Of a DNA stretch of 64,000 nt, positions 36,254 to 45,465 are shown in pieces. The stretch spans positions 179,155-243,154 of the forward strand of contig JADIYW010000001.1 of NCBI GenBank assembly GCA_016705125.1, read 5' to 3'. Positions within the stretch are counted from its first letter, which is position 1. Each line of letters opens with the position of its first letter. The notes beneath the pieces are model-generated. The model was given only the letters and a program-made list of their open reading frames with translations, was not told the origin of the DNA and did not search any database. The stretch comes from Bacteroidota bacterium (GTDB taxonomy: Bacteria > Bacteroidota > Bacteroidia > Chitinophagales > JADIYW01). The position numbers and the translations under genes were made by a program.

Positions 36254-37542
36254 TTAGAATTCATTATTTCCTCTATTTCTTCTATTTCAATTGGAATATC
36301 AGCCATTAAATCTAGCTGACCATTTTCTGTTATTAAAATATCGTTTTCTATCCTTATGCCAATTCCTTCTTCTGGTATATAAATTCCTGGTTCACAAGTA
36401 AATAAGTTACCCACTTTCATCGGCTCATATCGTGGGCCTATATCATGCACATCTATTCCTAAAAAATGAGATGTTCCATGCATAAAATATTTTTTATATA
36501 ATGGATTTTTAGGATCTTGTTTGGCCACTTTTTCTTTATCTAATAAACCCAAACCAATCAATTCTGATTCCATTAGTTTACCCACTTCGTTATTATAATC
36601 TGCCAAAATAGTTCCTGGAACTAACATAGATTTTGCCAATTTCATCACCTTCAAAACTGCATTATAAACCGCCTTTTGTCTATCTGAAAAACGACCATTT
36701 ACAGGAACTGTTCGTGTTAAATCCGCAGCATAATTAGCGTATTCAGCTCCAAAATCCATCAATAATATTTCACCATCTTTACAAATATTATTGTTTTCAA
36801 TATAATGTAAAACACATGAATTTTTACCCGAACCAATTATTGGCGTATAAGCATGTCCTGTGGCTCTTTGACTAATAAATGTTTTAATAATTTCTGCTTC
36901 TATTTCATATTCCGCAACGCCCGGTTTAATCATTTTTAAAATGGAAACAAAAGCGTCTCTAGTAATTTCACAAGCCTTTTTTGTTAATTCTATTTCAATT
37001 TCTGATTTTATACTTCGTAATTTTGACATTATAGGACCCAATCGTTTTAATTCATGCGCTGGATATTCTTCTCTTATTTTATGCGCAAAACGTATGTCTT
37101 TATATGGCACAAAATTCGCCAAACGGTCATTTTCATTGATATTTACATATACCGATTCACAATAAGCCATTAGGGACGGAAGTACTGTTTCAAAATTTTC
37201 TTCCCAATAAATTTGTTGAATACCCGAAGCTAATCTGGCTTCCTCCATGGTATATTTATGCCCTTCCCAAACTGCAATTACCTCATTGGTTTTTCTCAAA
37301 AACAAAACTTCTCTATACAATGGGTTAGGACAATCAGGATAAATTACCAAAATTGTTTTTTCTTGATCAATTCCAGTCAACCAGAATAAATCAGGATTTT
37401 GCCGAAATGGAAAACTTTGATCTCCACTTCTTGGCATTTCATCATTTGAAAAAAAAATGGCTACAGCATTTTTTGGCAATTCTTTTTTAAACTTTTCTCT
37501 ATTTACGTTAAATAAAGCAGCATTTATTGGTAAATATTTCAT
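36250..37542 (-). CDS. pepP: Xaa-Pro aminopeptidase (M24B)
   Basis: Dinuclear-metal peptidase releasing an N-terminal residue next to proline. It has an N-terminal AMP_N domain (about 1-130, with AIFFSNDEMPRSGDQSFPF) and a pita-bread catalytic domain holding the metal ligands: two Asp in MDFGAEYANYAADLTRT (about 266-282), His in HGTSHFLGIDVHD (about 354-366), and Glu in EPGIYIPEEG and RIENDILITE. The length of 430 residues matches the E. coli-type enzyme. It lies 10 bases downstream of nadA on the same strand. Confidence 0.95.
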   Translation of the reverse strand: MKYLPINAALFNVNREKFKKELPKNAVAIFFSNDEMPRSGDQSFPFRQNPDLFWLTGIDQEKTILVIYPDCPNPLYREVLFLRKTNEVIAVWEGHKYTMEEARLASGIQQIYWEENFETVLPSLMAYCESVYVNINENDRLANFVPYKDIRFAHKIREEYPAHELKRLGPIMSKLRSIKSEIEIELTKKACEITRDAFVSILKMIKPGVAEYEIEAEIIKTFISQRATGHAYTPIIGSGKNSCVLHYIENNNICKDGEILLMDFGAEYANYAADLTRTVPVNGRFSDRQKAVYNAVLKVMKLAKSMLVPGTILADYNNEVGKLMESELIGLGLLDKEKVAKQDPKNPLYKKYFMHGTSHFLGIDVHDIGPRYEPMKVGNLFTCEPGIYIPEEGIGIRIENDILITENGQLDLMADIPIEIEEIEEIMNSN

Positions 37543-37552
37543 TCTCTAATTT

Positions 37553-38557
37553 TTAAAGTCCATTTTTTGCTGATATTTCTAACATCCTATTTATTGGAAT
37601 ACTAGATTTTGTAATTAATTCGTCTGACATTAATATTTCAGGCAATTCGTATTTCATGCAAAGATAAATTTTTTCAAGCGTATTAAGCTTCATATGCGGA
37701 CAATCATTACATGCACAAGAATTATTAGGTGGGGCTGGAATAAAGGTCTTATTCGGCGAATTAAGCTGCATTTTATGTAATATTCCTGTTTCGGTAGCAA
37801 CTATAAATTCATTAGCTGGATTATTTTTCGAAAAATTTAACAATGCAGTGGTCGATCCAACAAAATCAGAAATATCTAAAATTGGTGCTTCACATTCGGG
37901 ATGCGAAATTAATAAGGCATTTGGATGCTTTTCTTTTAACCTAGTTATTTTTTCAAGCGAAAAAATTTCATGCACCATACATGCTCCATCCCAAAGCAGC
38001 ATATCTCTTCCCGTTTTTTTCACCAAATAAGCACCCAAATTTTTATCTGGTGCAAATATAATTGGCGTTTCTTTCGGAATGCTATTTACAATATATTCAG
38101 CATTACTCGATGTACAAATATAATCGCTCAATGCCTTGATTTCGGCCGTGCAATTGATATAACAAATAACTACATGATTCGGATGTTGAGCTTTGAAAGC
38201 CGCAAATTCAATTGGCGGACAACTATCAGCCAACGAACAACCTGCAAATAAATCAGGCAAAACAACCTTTTTATTTGGATTTAATATTTTTGCCGTTTCG
38301 GCCATAAAGTGAACACCAGCAAATACAATTAAATCAGCCGTTGTCTTTTCTGCTTCCTGGGCTAATCCTAAACTATCGCCAATATAATCTGCAATATCTT
38401 GAATATCAGCACTTTGATAATAATGTGCTAATAAAATGGCATTTTTTTCTTTTTTTAATTTATTGATTTCCGCAAATAAATCCAAAGTAGGATCAATTTC
38501 CCTATTTAGGTAGCCATTTTGTAATAATTCTTCTGAATGTTTTGAAGTACTAATCAT
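37553..38557 (-). CDS. nadA: quinolinate synthase
   Basis: NadA condenses iminoaspartate with dihydroxyacetone phosphate to quinolinate, using a [4Fe-4S] cluster with three Cys ligands. The pieces visible are [21 protein letters not shown] (substrate His/Tyr; about 42-61), [16 protein letters not shown] (about 79-94), [10 protein letters not shown] (cluster Cys), [11 protein letters not shown] and HPECEAP (second cluster Cys), and [17 protein letters not shown] (third cluster Cys near the end). The length of 334 residues is normal. Minus-strand TAACTTTG at 38660-38653, about 95 bases upstream, may be the -7 element. nadB and nadC are not in the window, but nadD follows in the same orientation upstream. 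Confidence 0.97.
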   Translation of the reverse strand: MISTSKHSEELLQNGYLNREIDPTLDLFAEINKLKKEKNAILLAHYYQSADIQDIADYIGDSLGLAQEAEKTTADLIVFAGVHFMAETAKILNPNKKVVLPDLFAGCSLADSCPPIEFAAFKAQHPNHVVICYINCTAEIKALSDYICTSSNAEYIVNSIPKETPIIFAPDKNLGAYLVKKTGRDMLLWDGACMVHEIFSLEKITRLKEKHPNALLISHPECEAPILDISDFVGSTTALLNFSKNNPANEFIVATETGILHKMQLNSPNKTFIPAPPNNSCACNDCPHMKLNTLEKIYLCMKYELPEILMSDELITKSSIPINRMLEISAKNGL

Positions 38558-39003
38558 ATATTATAAGTATTTAAATAAAATTTATTATAAATTATTAAGG
38601 GCGTTGATTTGTTTAAAATTTATTTTTTAAAGGTTTGGAATATTCAATTCTACAAAGTTATTAATTTTTTTCCACAGCTTTTTTATTCTTTATATTTTTG
38701 GTTATCAATGGATAAAAAAAGTTTTAAACAACCTTGTATTACTTTATTCATATTATTTAGTTTATAATTTTTTGTTCGCTTTTTGTTTGTCTATATCCTT
38801 TTTTATGTGTGTAACTTAATAAAAAATTGGTTTGTTTGGTAATGATTTTTTACATGTTTTATTGGATTTTTATTGTCCACATTTTATACTTTTTTATACT
38901 TGTTAAAAACAACGTTATTATGTAAGCAGTGTTAAAAACTTTTTATTGATTTTGTGATTTTTAAATATGTTATTATTTATAATGTTAATAATTTTTGAAC
39001 CTT
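38558..39003. other. 446-bp AT-rich non-coding region between nadD and nadA
   Basis: No open frame or RNA gene is evident. It holds the presumed nadA -7 element (TAACTTTG on the minus strand, 38660-38653), two DnaA-box-like sequences TTTTCCACA (38668-38676) and TTGTCCACA (38873-38881), the small inverted repeat TTATC-AATG-GATAA (about 38702-38715), and long T-rich tracts. Confidence 0.5.
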
Positions 39004-39579
39004 TTATTTGTACAATTTTTGCTTTATTATATAGTTTTTTACTTCATTTGTAACCATAAAATCAATACTTTTTTCTGTTTTAATTCTTTCTCTAATCATG
39101 GTTGACGATATGTCTAATTGAGGTAATTTTTTAAAATGTATATTTTTATGTTCAATAAAGTTTTTATCACTGATATTATCGGCCCTATTATAAACTAATA
39201 TTTGATTTTCATCTATTATTCTGTTATAGTCTTTCCATTTATTCAAACTTGTCAAATTATCTCCGCCTATTATAAGTAAAAAATTATATGATGGAAATTG
39301 AGTTTTAAGTAAATCTAGTGTTTGGATGGTATATGATGGTTTTGGTAAATTAAATTCTATATCTGAAGCTAAAAAATTATATTTCGTTTTAATAGATAAT
39401 TGAACCATTTTCAATCTATCATTTTCATTTGCTAATGTTTTAGAATCTTTCAGAGGATTATGTGGAGAAACGATAAACCAAATTTTATCTAGTTCAAATT
39501 CTTCTGCCATAAATGTAGCTATCAAAAGATGGCCAATATGTATTGGATTAAATGAACCTGGAAATAAGCCTATTTTCAT
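39004..39579 (-). CDS. nadD: nicotinate-nucleotide adenylyltransferase
   Basis: NadD adenylates nicotinate mononucleotide on the way to NAD. The 191-residue protein has the nucleotidyl-transferase signature GLFPGSFNPIHIGHLLIA (4-21, with the HxGH motif), IVSPHNPLKD (about 37-46), IGGDNL (about 103-108) and the late ISSTMIRERI (about 157-166). It overlaps the glycosyltransferase upstream by 4 bases, so it is transcribed with the glycan pair 39576-41917 in the minus direction. Confidence 0.96.
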   Translation of the reverse strand: MKIGLFPGSFNPIHIGHLLIATFMAEEFELDKIWFIVSPHNPLKDSKTLANENDRLKMVQLSIKTKYNFLASDIEFNLPKPSYTIQTLDLLKTQFPSYNFLLIIGGDNLTSLNKWKDYNRIIDENQILVYNRADNISDKNFIEHKNIHFKKLPQLDISSTMIRERIKTEKSIDFMVTNEVKNYIIKQKLYK

Positions 39580-40658
39580 TGTATAATATCTAAATAAGTT
39601 TCAAAATTTTGTTGAGCCATATTTTCTGCACTAAATTGATTTATCTTCAAAAGGCCGTTTTTAATAAACAAATTTCTTCTTTCATCATTTTCTATCAATT
39701 CTAACACTTGTGAGGCCAAATTAGTTGTATCCTTTGGTTTGGACAATAAACCGTTTTTATCATTTTCGATTATTTCAGGAATACCACTTACATCGGTGGA
39801 TACAATTGGGATACCCGAAGCCATCGCATCTAATAACACAGTTCCTAATCCCTCAAAAATAGAAGTAAATAAAAATATATCTAAGTCTTTAATAATAGTA
39901 GGAATATCGTTTCTAAAGCCAGCTAAGAATATTCGACTTTGGAGTTTTTTGTTATTTATAGTTTCTTTTATTTCTTTTTCCAATTTTCCGCTTCCTATTA
40001 TTATAAAATAAGCTTCTTTTTTTAGTAATATTTTTTCCGCTACATCTATAAATGTAAAATGATCTTTTTGATTTGTTAATGCACCAATCGTGCCAATCAA
40101 TATTGAACTTGTAGGAATATTAAATGTTTTATGTAAAATATAGTCTTTCGCTGTTTTACTATATTTATCTATATCAATACCAGAATGTATCGTTTTTAAT
40201 TTTTCTTTATCTGTAATAAATGGGGAAATGGTTTCTTTAACAGCATCCGAAACACATATTATTTTTTGTATATTTTGATGATTGTATTTATATTTTGAAA
40301 CAATGTTGGTTATTGGTTTTTCTATTCTTCTTGTAATTATTGCAGGTATTTTTAATCCAAATAATATACAGGCTAAAAAATAAATATTGTGTGCATGTGA
40401 ATCATGTATGTGAACTAAATCAACTTTATTTTCTACCGTATATTTTTTAAGTTTTCTTGCTACCAATATATTTATACTACCTCGTTTATTGAATGTTATC
40501 TTATTTATTGGAATTTCTATTTTATTAAGTAAAACTGCATTATATGGACAGAAAATAGACTGATTTATTTTACCATTTAAGTGATTCATTAAATAATAAA
40601 TTTGTTGCTCACCTCCTCTCCAAGTTTTTGCGGTAGATATATGTGTTACGTGAAACAT
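39576..40658 (-). CDS. family 4 glycosyltransferase (GT-B fold)
   Basis: Retaining glycosyltransferase of 360 residues. The acceptor half starts FHVTHISTAKTWRGGEQQIYYL, a typical GT4 N-terminus with the glycine loop. The donor half has TIHSGIDIDKY, LIGTIGALTNQKDH and FTSIFEGLGTVLLDAMASGIP (about 273-293), which holds the conserved E-x7-E. It overlaps nadD downstream and touches the O-antigen ligase-like gene upstream, a second glycan-assembly unit. A parS-like sequence with two mismatches covers its first codons (40642-40657). Confidence 0.92.
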   Translation of the reverse strand: MFHVTHISTAKTWRGGEQQIYYLMNHLNGKINQSIFCPYNAVLLNKIEIPINKITFNKRGSINILVARKLKKYTVENKVDLVHIHDSHAHNIYFLACILFGLKIPAIITRRIEKPITNIVSKYKYNHQNIQKIICVSDAVKETISPFITDKEKLKTIHSGIDIDKYSKTAKDYILHKTFNIPTSSILIGTIGALTNQKDHFTFIDVAEKILLKKEAYFIIIGSGKLEKEIKETINNKKLQSRIFLAGFRNDIPTIIKDLDIFLFTSIFEGLGTVLLDAMASGIPIVSTDVSGIPEIIENDKNGLLSKPKDTTNLASQVLELIENDERRNLFIKNGLLKINQFSAENMAQQNFETYLDIIQ

Positions 40659-41917
40659 TATTTTATTTTAGATAATAACAAACTAAAAAAAAGAGAATAC
40701 GACATACAATCCACCTGTCGTAAAAGCACAGCATCTGGAATAAAAGCCACTAAATAAAACATCAAAAAAGCTATACCAATGGGTAATATTTCTTTTTGCT
40801 TAAAAAATAATGAACTTGCATATAGTAAGGAAACTAAATAAGTAATAAATAAAAAAATACCAGCAGAACCAATTATAAATAAATATTGGCTGTGGTGGTT
40901 GATTGGTAAATTATAATTATCTGTATCGTATTCTTTTTTTAATTCTTCCTCATAATCTCCAATTCCTGTACCAAATATTGGATGCTTTTTTATTAATTCT
41001 ATTCCATTCTCCCAAGAAATTATACGCCTTACACTTGTAAAATTTATTAAATCTTCAGGTTTGTATTGTTTGGTTTCAAACATTTTTATTTCGTAGTTAT
41101 GCTGACTATATCTTTCTTTTATAAAAGGAACATTTTTTATAGAAAATAGAAATAGCAATGTAATTATTATTGAAATTAATGTTAGTGGAATCAAAAAATA
41201 GGTTTTTTGTATTATCCAATAATGTTTTAATTTTTGGGTTATAATTATTGATAATATAAATATTAGTGCAACAAATAATGCAATTTGTCCGCCCCTACCG
41301 CCTAAAAGTAAACTTGATACAAATAGGATAATTGGTAAAAACAAAAAGAAATAGTTCTTCCTTTTGAAACCTAAGTAAATTGAAAATAAAGTTGAAATGC
41401 CTATTAAATTACTCAATTGAATTCGATCAATGAATATACTTGTCATACCAAACAAACCTGGTGAGTTGAGTGTGTGTGGTAAAAATAATTTGGGATTGTT
41501 CAGCCTTTCTATCCAATTTATTGGCAAATACGTATATATAACGGTGCAAGAAAATGAAAATATTGTACCAATTATAAATAATATAATTAGTTTTTCTTTT
41601 TTCTTTTCTAAATAATCATTCAATGCCCAAACCAAAAATGGAATAATTATTAATGGAGAATGTACTTTTAATTGAATAAAAAAGGAATTGTAATTTAAAG
41701 AATATAGACCACTTAATGCATAAATAATAAACAGGACAGAAGGAATAAAGAGATAAAACTTGCTTTTATTTAGTTCTTTTTTAACATATGCAATTTCGAA
41801 TATTGCTATTATAAATAAGCATACTTCAGCCAAGGAACAAATAGCTTTTGATATTGCCAGTCCAATTGCCAATAATCCAAAAAGTATTAATATTATTCGC
41901 TTTTTATGTTTTTCCAT
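40658..41917 (-). CDS. O-antigen ligase-family membrane protein
   Basis: A membrane protein of about 419 residues with about 11 hydrophobic helices. LLGGRGGQIALFVALIFIL (central) is the Arg-containing segment typical of Wzy_C/WaaL proteins, followed by a periplasmic loop with RRIISWENGIELIKKHPIFGTGIGDYEEEL that carries the family's H-P-x-x-G-x-G motif. The start is placed at ATG 41917 (MEKHKKRIILILF), which gives a normal basic N-terminus; the frame extends to 41941. It is paired with a GT4 enzyme, so it may ligate or polymerise a glycan different from the 1-10 kb one. Confidence 0.84.
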   Translation of the reverse strand: MEKHKKRIILILFGLLAIGLAISKAICSLAEVCLFIIAIFEIAYVKKELNKSKFYLFIPSVLFIIYALSGLYSLNYNSFFIQLKVHSPLIIIPFLVWALNDYLEKKKEKLIILFIIGTIFSFSCTVIYTYLPINWIERLNNPKLFLPHTLNSPGLFGMTSIFIDRIQLSNLIGISTLFSIYLGFKRKNYFFLFLPIILFVSSLLLGGRGGQIALFVALIFILSIIITQKLKHYWIIQKTYFLIPLTLISIIITLLFLFSIKNVPFIKERYSQHNYEIKMFETKQYKPEDLINFTSVRRIISWENGIELIKKHPIFGTGIGDYEEELKKEYDTDNYNLPINHHSQYLFIIGSAGIFLFITYLVSLLYASSLFFKQKEILPIGIAFLMFYLVAFIPDAVLLRQVDCMSYSLFFSLLLSKIK

Positions 41918-41999
41918 TATTAATTTTTCAAAAATAAGCAAAGTGCGGAACTAACTATTCTTTTTTTAGGTTTATCATTCGAGTAAAATATTTACCTTT

Positions 42000-42581
42000 A
42001 TGGTTATGCCGCTTGATTCGATACTTAAAAACAACAAAGAAAAGCAATTTGAGCTTGATTTTTTTCCTCATGCCAATGCATTGTATAATTTTGCTTTTCA
42101 CTTAACCTATAATGATGCCGATGCTGATGATTTGGTTCAAGAAACATTTTTGAAAGCATTTAAATATATTGATCATTATCAAGCTGGAACAAATGCAAAA
42201 GCTTGGTTATTTAAAATATTGAAAAATGGTTTTATAAATCAATATAGAAAGAAATCTAAAGCTCCGAATATTGTTGATTATGAAGACATAATTGCCTTTC
42301 AAGACTTTGACGACGAAAGTGATCAAAAAAAGGATAATGATTTAAGGGTTGAAATTTTTGATAATTTAATTGGCGACGAAGTTAGTTTGGCATTAAATAC
42401 ACTTCCGGTTGACTTTAAAACGGTAATTCTTTTATGTGATATTGAGGGTTTTACTTACGAAGAAATTGCCAAAATAATAGACATTCCTGTTGGTACCGTT
42501 AGATCTAGATTGCACCGTGCAAGGAATCTTTTAAAAGAAAAATTGGAAAAATATGCCCTTTCAATGGGCTTTAAAAAATAA
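42000..42581 (+). CDS. ECF-subfamily RNA polymerase sigma factor
   Basis: Sigma-70 family member with only regions 2 and 4. Region 2 spans about 22-95 (YNFAFHLTYNDADADDLVQETFLKAFKYI) and region 4 about 130-185 (ALNTLPVDFKTVILLCDIEGFTYEEIAKIIDIPVGTVRSRLHRAR). The 193-residue size is usual. ATG 42000 and ATG 42006 are both possible starts. An anti-sigma-like gene follows after three bases, so the pair forms a stress-response switch whose signal is unknown. Confidence 0.95.
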   Translation: MVMPLDSILKNNKEKQFELDFFPHANALYNFAFHLTYNDADADDLVQETFLKAFKYIDHYQAGTNAKAWLFKILKNGFINQYRKKSKAPNIVDYEDIIAFQDFDDESDQKKDNDLRVEIFDNLIGDEVSLALNTLPVDFKTVILLCDIEGFTYEEIAKIIDIPVGTVRSRLHRARNLLKEKLEKYALSMGFKK

Positions 42582-42584
42582 GCT

Positions 42585-42836
42585 ATGAATACTGCTGGTC
42601 AAACACATAACTGCAAAGAAATACAAGAACAAATAATTGAATTATTAGATAATGAACTATCTTTAGAAGAAAGACATTGGGTTTTGGCAGAGATAGATAA
42701 ATGTGATGAATGTGAGGATTTTTATTTTAAATTAAAAAAAATAAAAAATCTTGTTTCAGATAAATTGGGAAAAAAATCTTGTGGCGACAATATAATGGGG
42801 AATATAAGAGCACAGATAAATATTAATCCTAGTTAA
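42585..42836 (+). CDS. small zinc-finger anti-sigma-like protein
   Basis: An 83-residue soluble protein directly downstream of the ECF sigma gene. It shows Cys10, His31 and the pair C40-DE-C43, resembling the ZAS/RsrA anti-sigma fold (C...H-x3-C-x2-C). The His four residues before the first Cys of the pair is replaced by Glu36, and His31 lies further away, so zinc binding may be altered. There is no transmembrane helix, so it would act in the cytoplasm, possibly by redox control. The last 8 bases overlap the convergent barrel gene. Confidence 0.8.
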   Translation: MNTAGQTHNCKEIQEQIIELLDNELSLEERHWVLAEIDKCDECEDFYFKLKKIKNLVSDKLGKKSCGDNIMGNIRAQININPS

Positions 42837-43317
42837 AATAATACCTAATTGAAAAACCAGCATCTCTGGGTTCTATTGCTGTATCACCTGGTGAGTTTCT
42901 TTTTAATAAATAAATTCTTGGTTTATAATCCACAGAGAAGCATAATGGAAATCTGTCAATCGAATACTCAAGTCCAATAATTGGTTCAATCGAAAGGTTA
43001 AAAAATTGAGGACCAAACGTAGTGCCTCCTCCTGCTCCTAAATACCAATTAAATCCATCAAAACTACGTGGCATTTCAAAATGTCTTTCGTATAATGCTG
43101 TAAGCGCTAAGCCACTATATCTTCCATATTTACCTGAAAAAACATCAACATTTAACATTCCTTCCAAAAAATTTAAATTTTGGTTTGGACTCCATTTACC
43201 CGAAATACCTAAGCCATAACCAAGCCTAGTGCCAATGGCTGCAAAATAATTTTGAGCTTTTGTTTCCAGAAATAGGATGCAAAATATTAAAATTAATAGG
43301 GAAGTTTTTTTTAGCAT
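42829..43317 (-). CDS. small outer-membrane beta-barrel-like protein
   Basis: The 162-residue product has a signal peptide (MLKKTSLLILIFCILFLETKAQ, cleaved at KAQ/N) and then about eight amphipathic strands rich in Gly and aromatics (GTRLGYGLGISGKW, YSGLALTALYERHF, FNWYLGAGGGTTFG), ending in a terminal Phe-Asn. That suggests an eight-stranded OmpA/OmpW-size barrel. I do not recognise a specific family; similar Bacteroidota genes are usually left hypothetical. It stands alone between the convergent anti-sigma gene and scpA. Confidence 0.72.
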   Translation of the reverse strand: MLKKTSLLILIFCILFLETKAQNYFAAIGTRLGYGLGISGKWSPNQNLNFLEGMLNVDVFSGKYGRYSGLALTALYERHFEMPRSFDGFNWYLGAGGGTTFGPQFFNLSIEPIIGLEYSIDRFPLCFSVDYKPRIYLLKRNSPGDTAIEPRDAGFSIRYYFN

Positions 43318-43340
43318 TGTTTGATTTTTATTTTGTGAAA

Positions 43341-44075
43341 CTAAACGCTAAGGTAAAAATTATTAAATCCTTCACCTATAGAAATTGTAATAATATTCTG
43401 ACTAACGAGTTCTAAAATGGCTAGAAAATTAAAAACGGCATGTATCTTATTTTCACAAGTTTTGAATAATTCAACAAAAGAAGCCTTTTTATTTTTGAAA
43501 ATATAATTTTGTAAGTACTCTTTTTGTCCCTCCATTGTATAATTATACTTTACAATTTTGTGTTGCACTATTTCTGACTGATATTTATACCGATCCATTG
43601 TCTTTTTAAACACCTTCATTAATTTAAATAAAGTAACATTTTCAAGTTCAGCTTCCCCATTTGTGCTTACTGTATTTATTATATTTTTTATTTCTGAGGT
43701 TAAATTTCTTCTTTCATTTCTGCTACCCCTTTCTTCCTCCATTCTTTTTAAAAGCTCAACTACTTCTTTAAATCTTTTATATTCCAATAGGCGGGATACT
43801 AACTCTTGTCTTGGATCTATTTCGTTTCCTTGTGCATCAATCTCTTTTCTTGGCAAAAGAGTTTTAGCTTTTATTTTCATTAATGTAGCTGCTACAAGAA
43901 TAAACTCACTAGCCAATTCTATATTAATCCTTTCTAATTGATGTACATAAGTCAAAAACTCACTTGTGATTTTGTGGATTGGAATATCATAAATATCTAA
44001 TTCATCTCTTTCGATAAAAAAAAGTAAAAGATCAAATGGACCTTCAAATTTTGGAAGTATAATATTATAAGACAA
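43341..44075 (-). CDS. scpA: segregation and condensation protein A
   Basis: ScpA is the kleisin of the SMC-ScpAB condensin. The N-terminal domain (FEGPFDLLLFFIERDELDIYDIPI, about 10-33) binds the SMC neck. The middle EFILVAATLMKIKAKTLLP (about 60-78) and a charged helical linker follow. The C-terminal winged helix (ASFVELFKTCENKIHAVFNFLAILELV) would bind the SMC head. The length of 244 residues is normal. scpB and smc are not in the window. Condensin is loaded at parS by ParB, so the parS sites 2.5 kb away are a notable context. Confidence 0.95.
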   Translation of the reverse strand: MSYNIILPKFEGPFDLLLFFIERDELDIYDIPIHKITSEFLTYVHQLERINIELASEFILVAATLMKIKAKTLLPRKEIDAQGNEIDPRQELVSRLLEYKRFKEVVELLKRMEEERGSRNERRNLTSEIKNIINTVSTNGEAELENVTLFKLMKVFKKTMDRYKYQSEIVQHKIVKYNYTMEGQKEYLQNYIFKNKKASFVELFKTCENKIHAVFNFLAILELVSQNIITISIGEGFNNFYLSV

Positions 44076-44124
44076 TTCTTGTAGTTTTGTAGTGCTAAAT
44101 TACAATAATCAATTGAGCATATTT

Positions 44125-45411
44125 ATGATAGTTATCTACACAAATGAGGTTACCAACAGATTGAAATATGTATTTGATTTCGTATTTATCGAATATTTTG
44201 GCATCCAGATTAGTTATCAAACAAATGGAATTATCAAGTCTGATGATTGTGTGATTAGTTATAATATAAAACCAGAAATGGATTTGCATTTCGGTGCTGT
44301 TGATTTATTATTTAGAAATGATATTGCACCTTTAAATCCTGATGTTTTTAGTTGGAAAGATTGTATTGCTTTTTTTTCTGTAAAAAATGGAGCTTTTGAT
44401 TTTGATGTTTTTTCAGCAATTTTTTATTTGATTAGCCGGTATGAAGAATATTTGCCTTTTGAAGAAGATGAACATGGTCGTTTTCCAAGCCATAATAATT
44501 TATTGGTAAAACATAATATAGAAAAATTGCCAATTGTTGAAGTTTGGCTTTCTCATTTAAAGGAAATTATTTTAGCAAAATATCCGAATCTAATTTTTAA
44601 AAAAAGAAATTTTTCAATGGTCTCCACTATTGACGTTGATCATCTTTTTTCTTTTAAGGGAAAACCATTATTAAAAAATTTTGGTGGTTTATTTAAACGA
44701 CCAAAAACAGCAATAGCTAGAATTAAAACTTTATTTGGAATTGACAATGACCCATTTGATACTTTTAATTGGATTAACGAAGTTCATCACGCACAAAAAA
44801 CAAAAGCAAAATTATTTTTTTTATTAAATAATAATAGCGAATACGATAGTCAAATTAATAGCAATAGTTTAGCTTTTAAAAATAAAGTAAGAAACTTAAA
44901 AATGCAAGAATTTGAGTTTGCTTGGCATCCTTCCTATTGCTTTTTATCCTCTAATGCTGAAGAAGAAGAGATAGAAAAATTTATTCATTTATTTGGAGAA
45001 AAGCCAAAAGAAACACGACAACATTTCTTACGGATAAAGTATCCAAATTATTTCGAAAAGCTTATTCAATTAGGTGTCACTTCTGATTATTCATTAGGTT
45101 TTTCTGACAAAAATGGATTTAGGTCTGGCATTTCAGTGCCACATTATTTTTTTAATTTAGAAAAAGACACCTCTACTTCTCTACAGATAATTCCATTTTG
45201 TATTGCTGATCATGTCGACCGTTTTTATTTAAAAAGGTCTTTTGAAGAGATACTAAATGAATACAATTTTATAGTTCAAAATATAAATAAAATAGATGGT
45301 CAACTTGTTACTTTATTTCATAATGACACTTTTGAAAAGGATTCTAAAGGAAACAACTGGAAGGTTTTATTTTTAAAATTATTATCACTTTCAAATAAAA
45401 AATCGCAATAG
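44125..45411 (+). CDS. polysaccharide deacetylase-like protein
   Basis: A protein of about 428 residues. The first 130 residues (IVIYTNEVTNRLKYVFDFVF onward) form a domain common in front of NodB-like deacetylases in Bacteroidota. The rest looks like a divergent NodB barrel: MVSTIDVDHLFSF supplies the acidic metal site, FEFAWHPSYCF a His, and VTLFHNDTFEKD a late His. The start at ATG 44125 is preferred over the upstream GTG 44092, whose extra codons are unlike the family. The substrate could be a cell-envelope glycan; the divergence makes activity uncertain. Confidence 0.78.
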   Translation: MIVIYTNEVTNRLKYVFDFVFIEYFGIQISYQTNGIIKSDDCVISYNIKPEMDLHFGAVDLLFRNDIAPLNPDVFSWKDCIAFFSVKNGAFDFDVFSAIFYLISRYEEYLPFEEDEHGRFPSHNNLLVKHNIEKLPIVEVWLSHLKEIILAKYPNLIFKKRNFSMVSTIDVDHLFSFKGKPLLKNFGGLFKRPKTAIARIKTLFGIDNDPFDTFNWINEVHHAQKTKAKLFFLLNNNSEYDSQINSNSLAFKNKVRNLKMQEFEFAWHPSYCFLSSNAEEEEIEKFIHLFGEKPKETRQHFLRIKYPNYFEKLIQLGVTSDYSLGFSDKNGFRSGISVPHYFFNLEKDTSTSLQIIPFCIADHVDRFYLKRSFEEILNEYNFIVQNINKIDGQLVTLFHNDTFEKDSKGNNWKVLFLKLLSLSNKKSQ

Positions 45412-45465
45412 ATTTTTTTTATTCAACGATTTATTTAAATTTACCTATATTTTTAATTTATTTCC

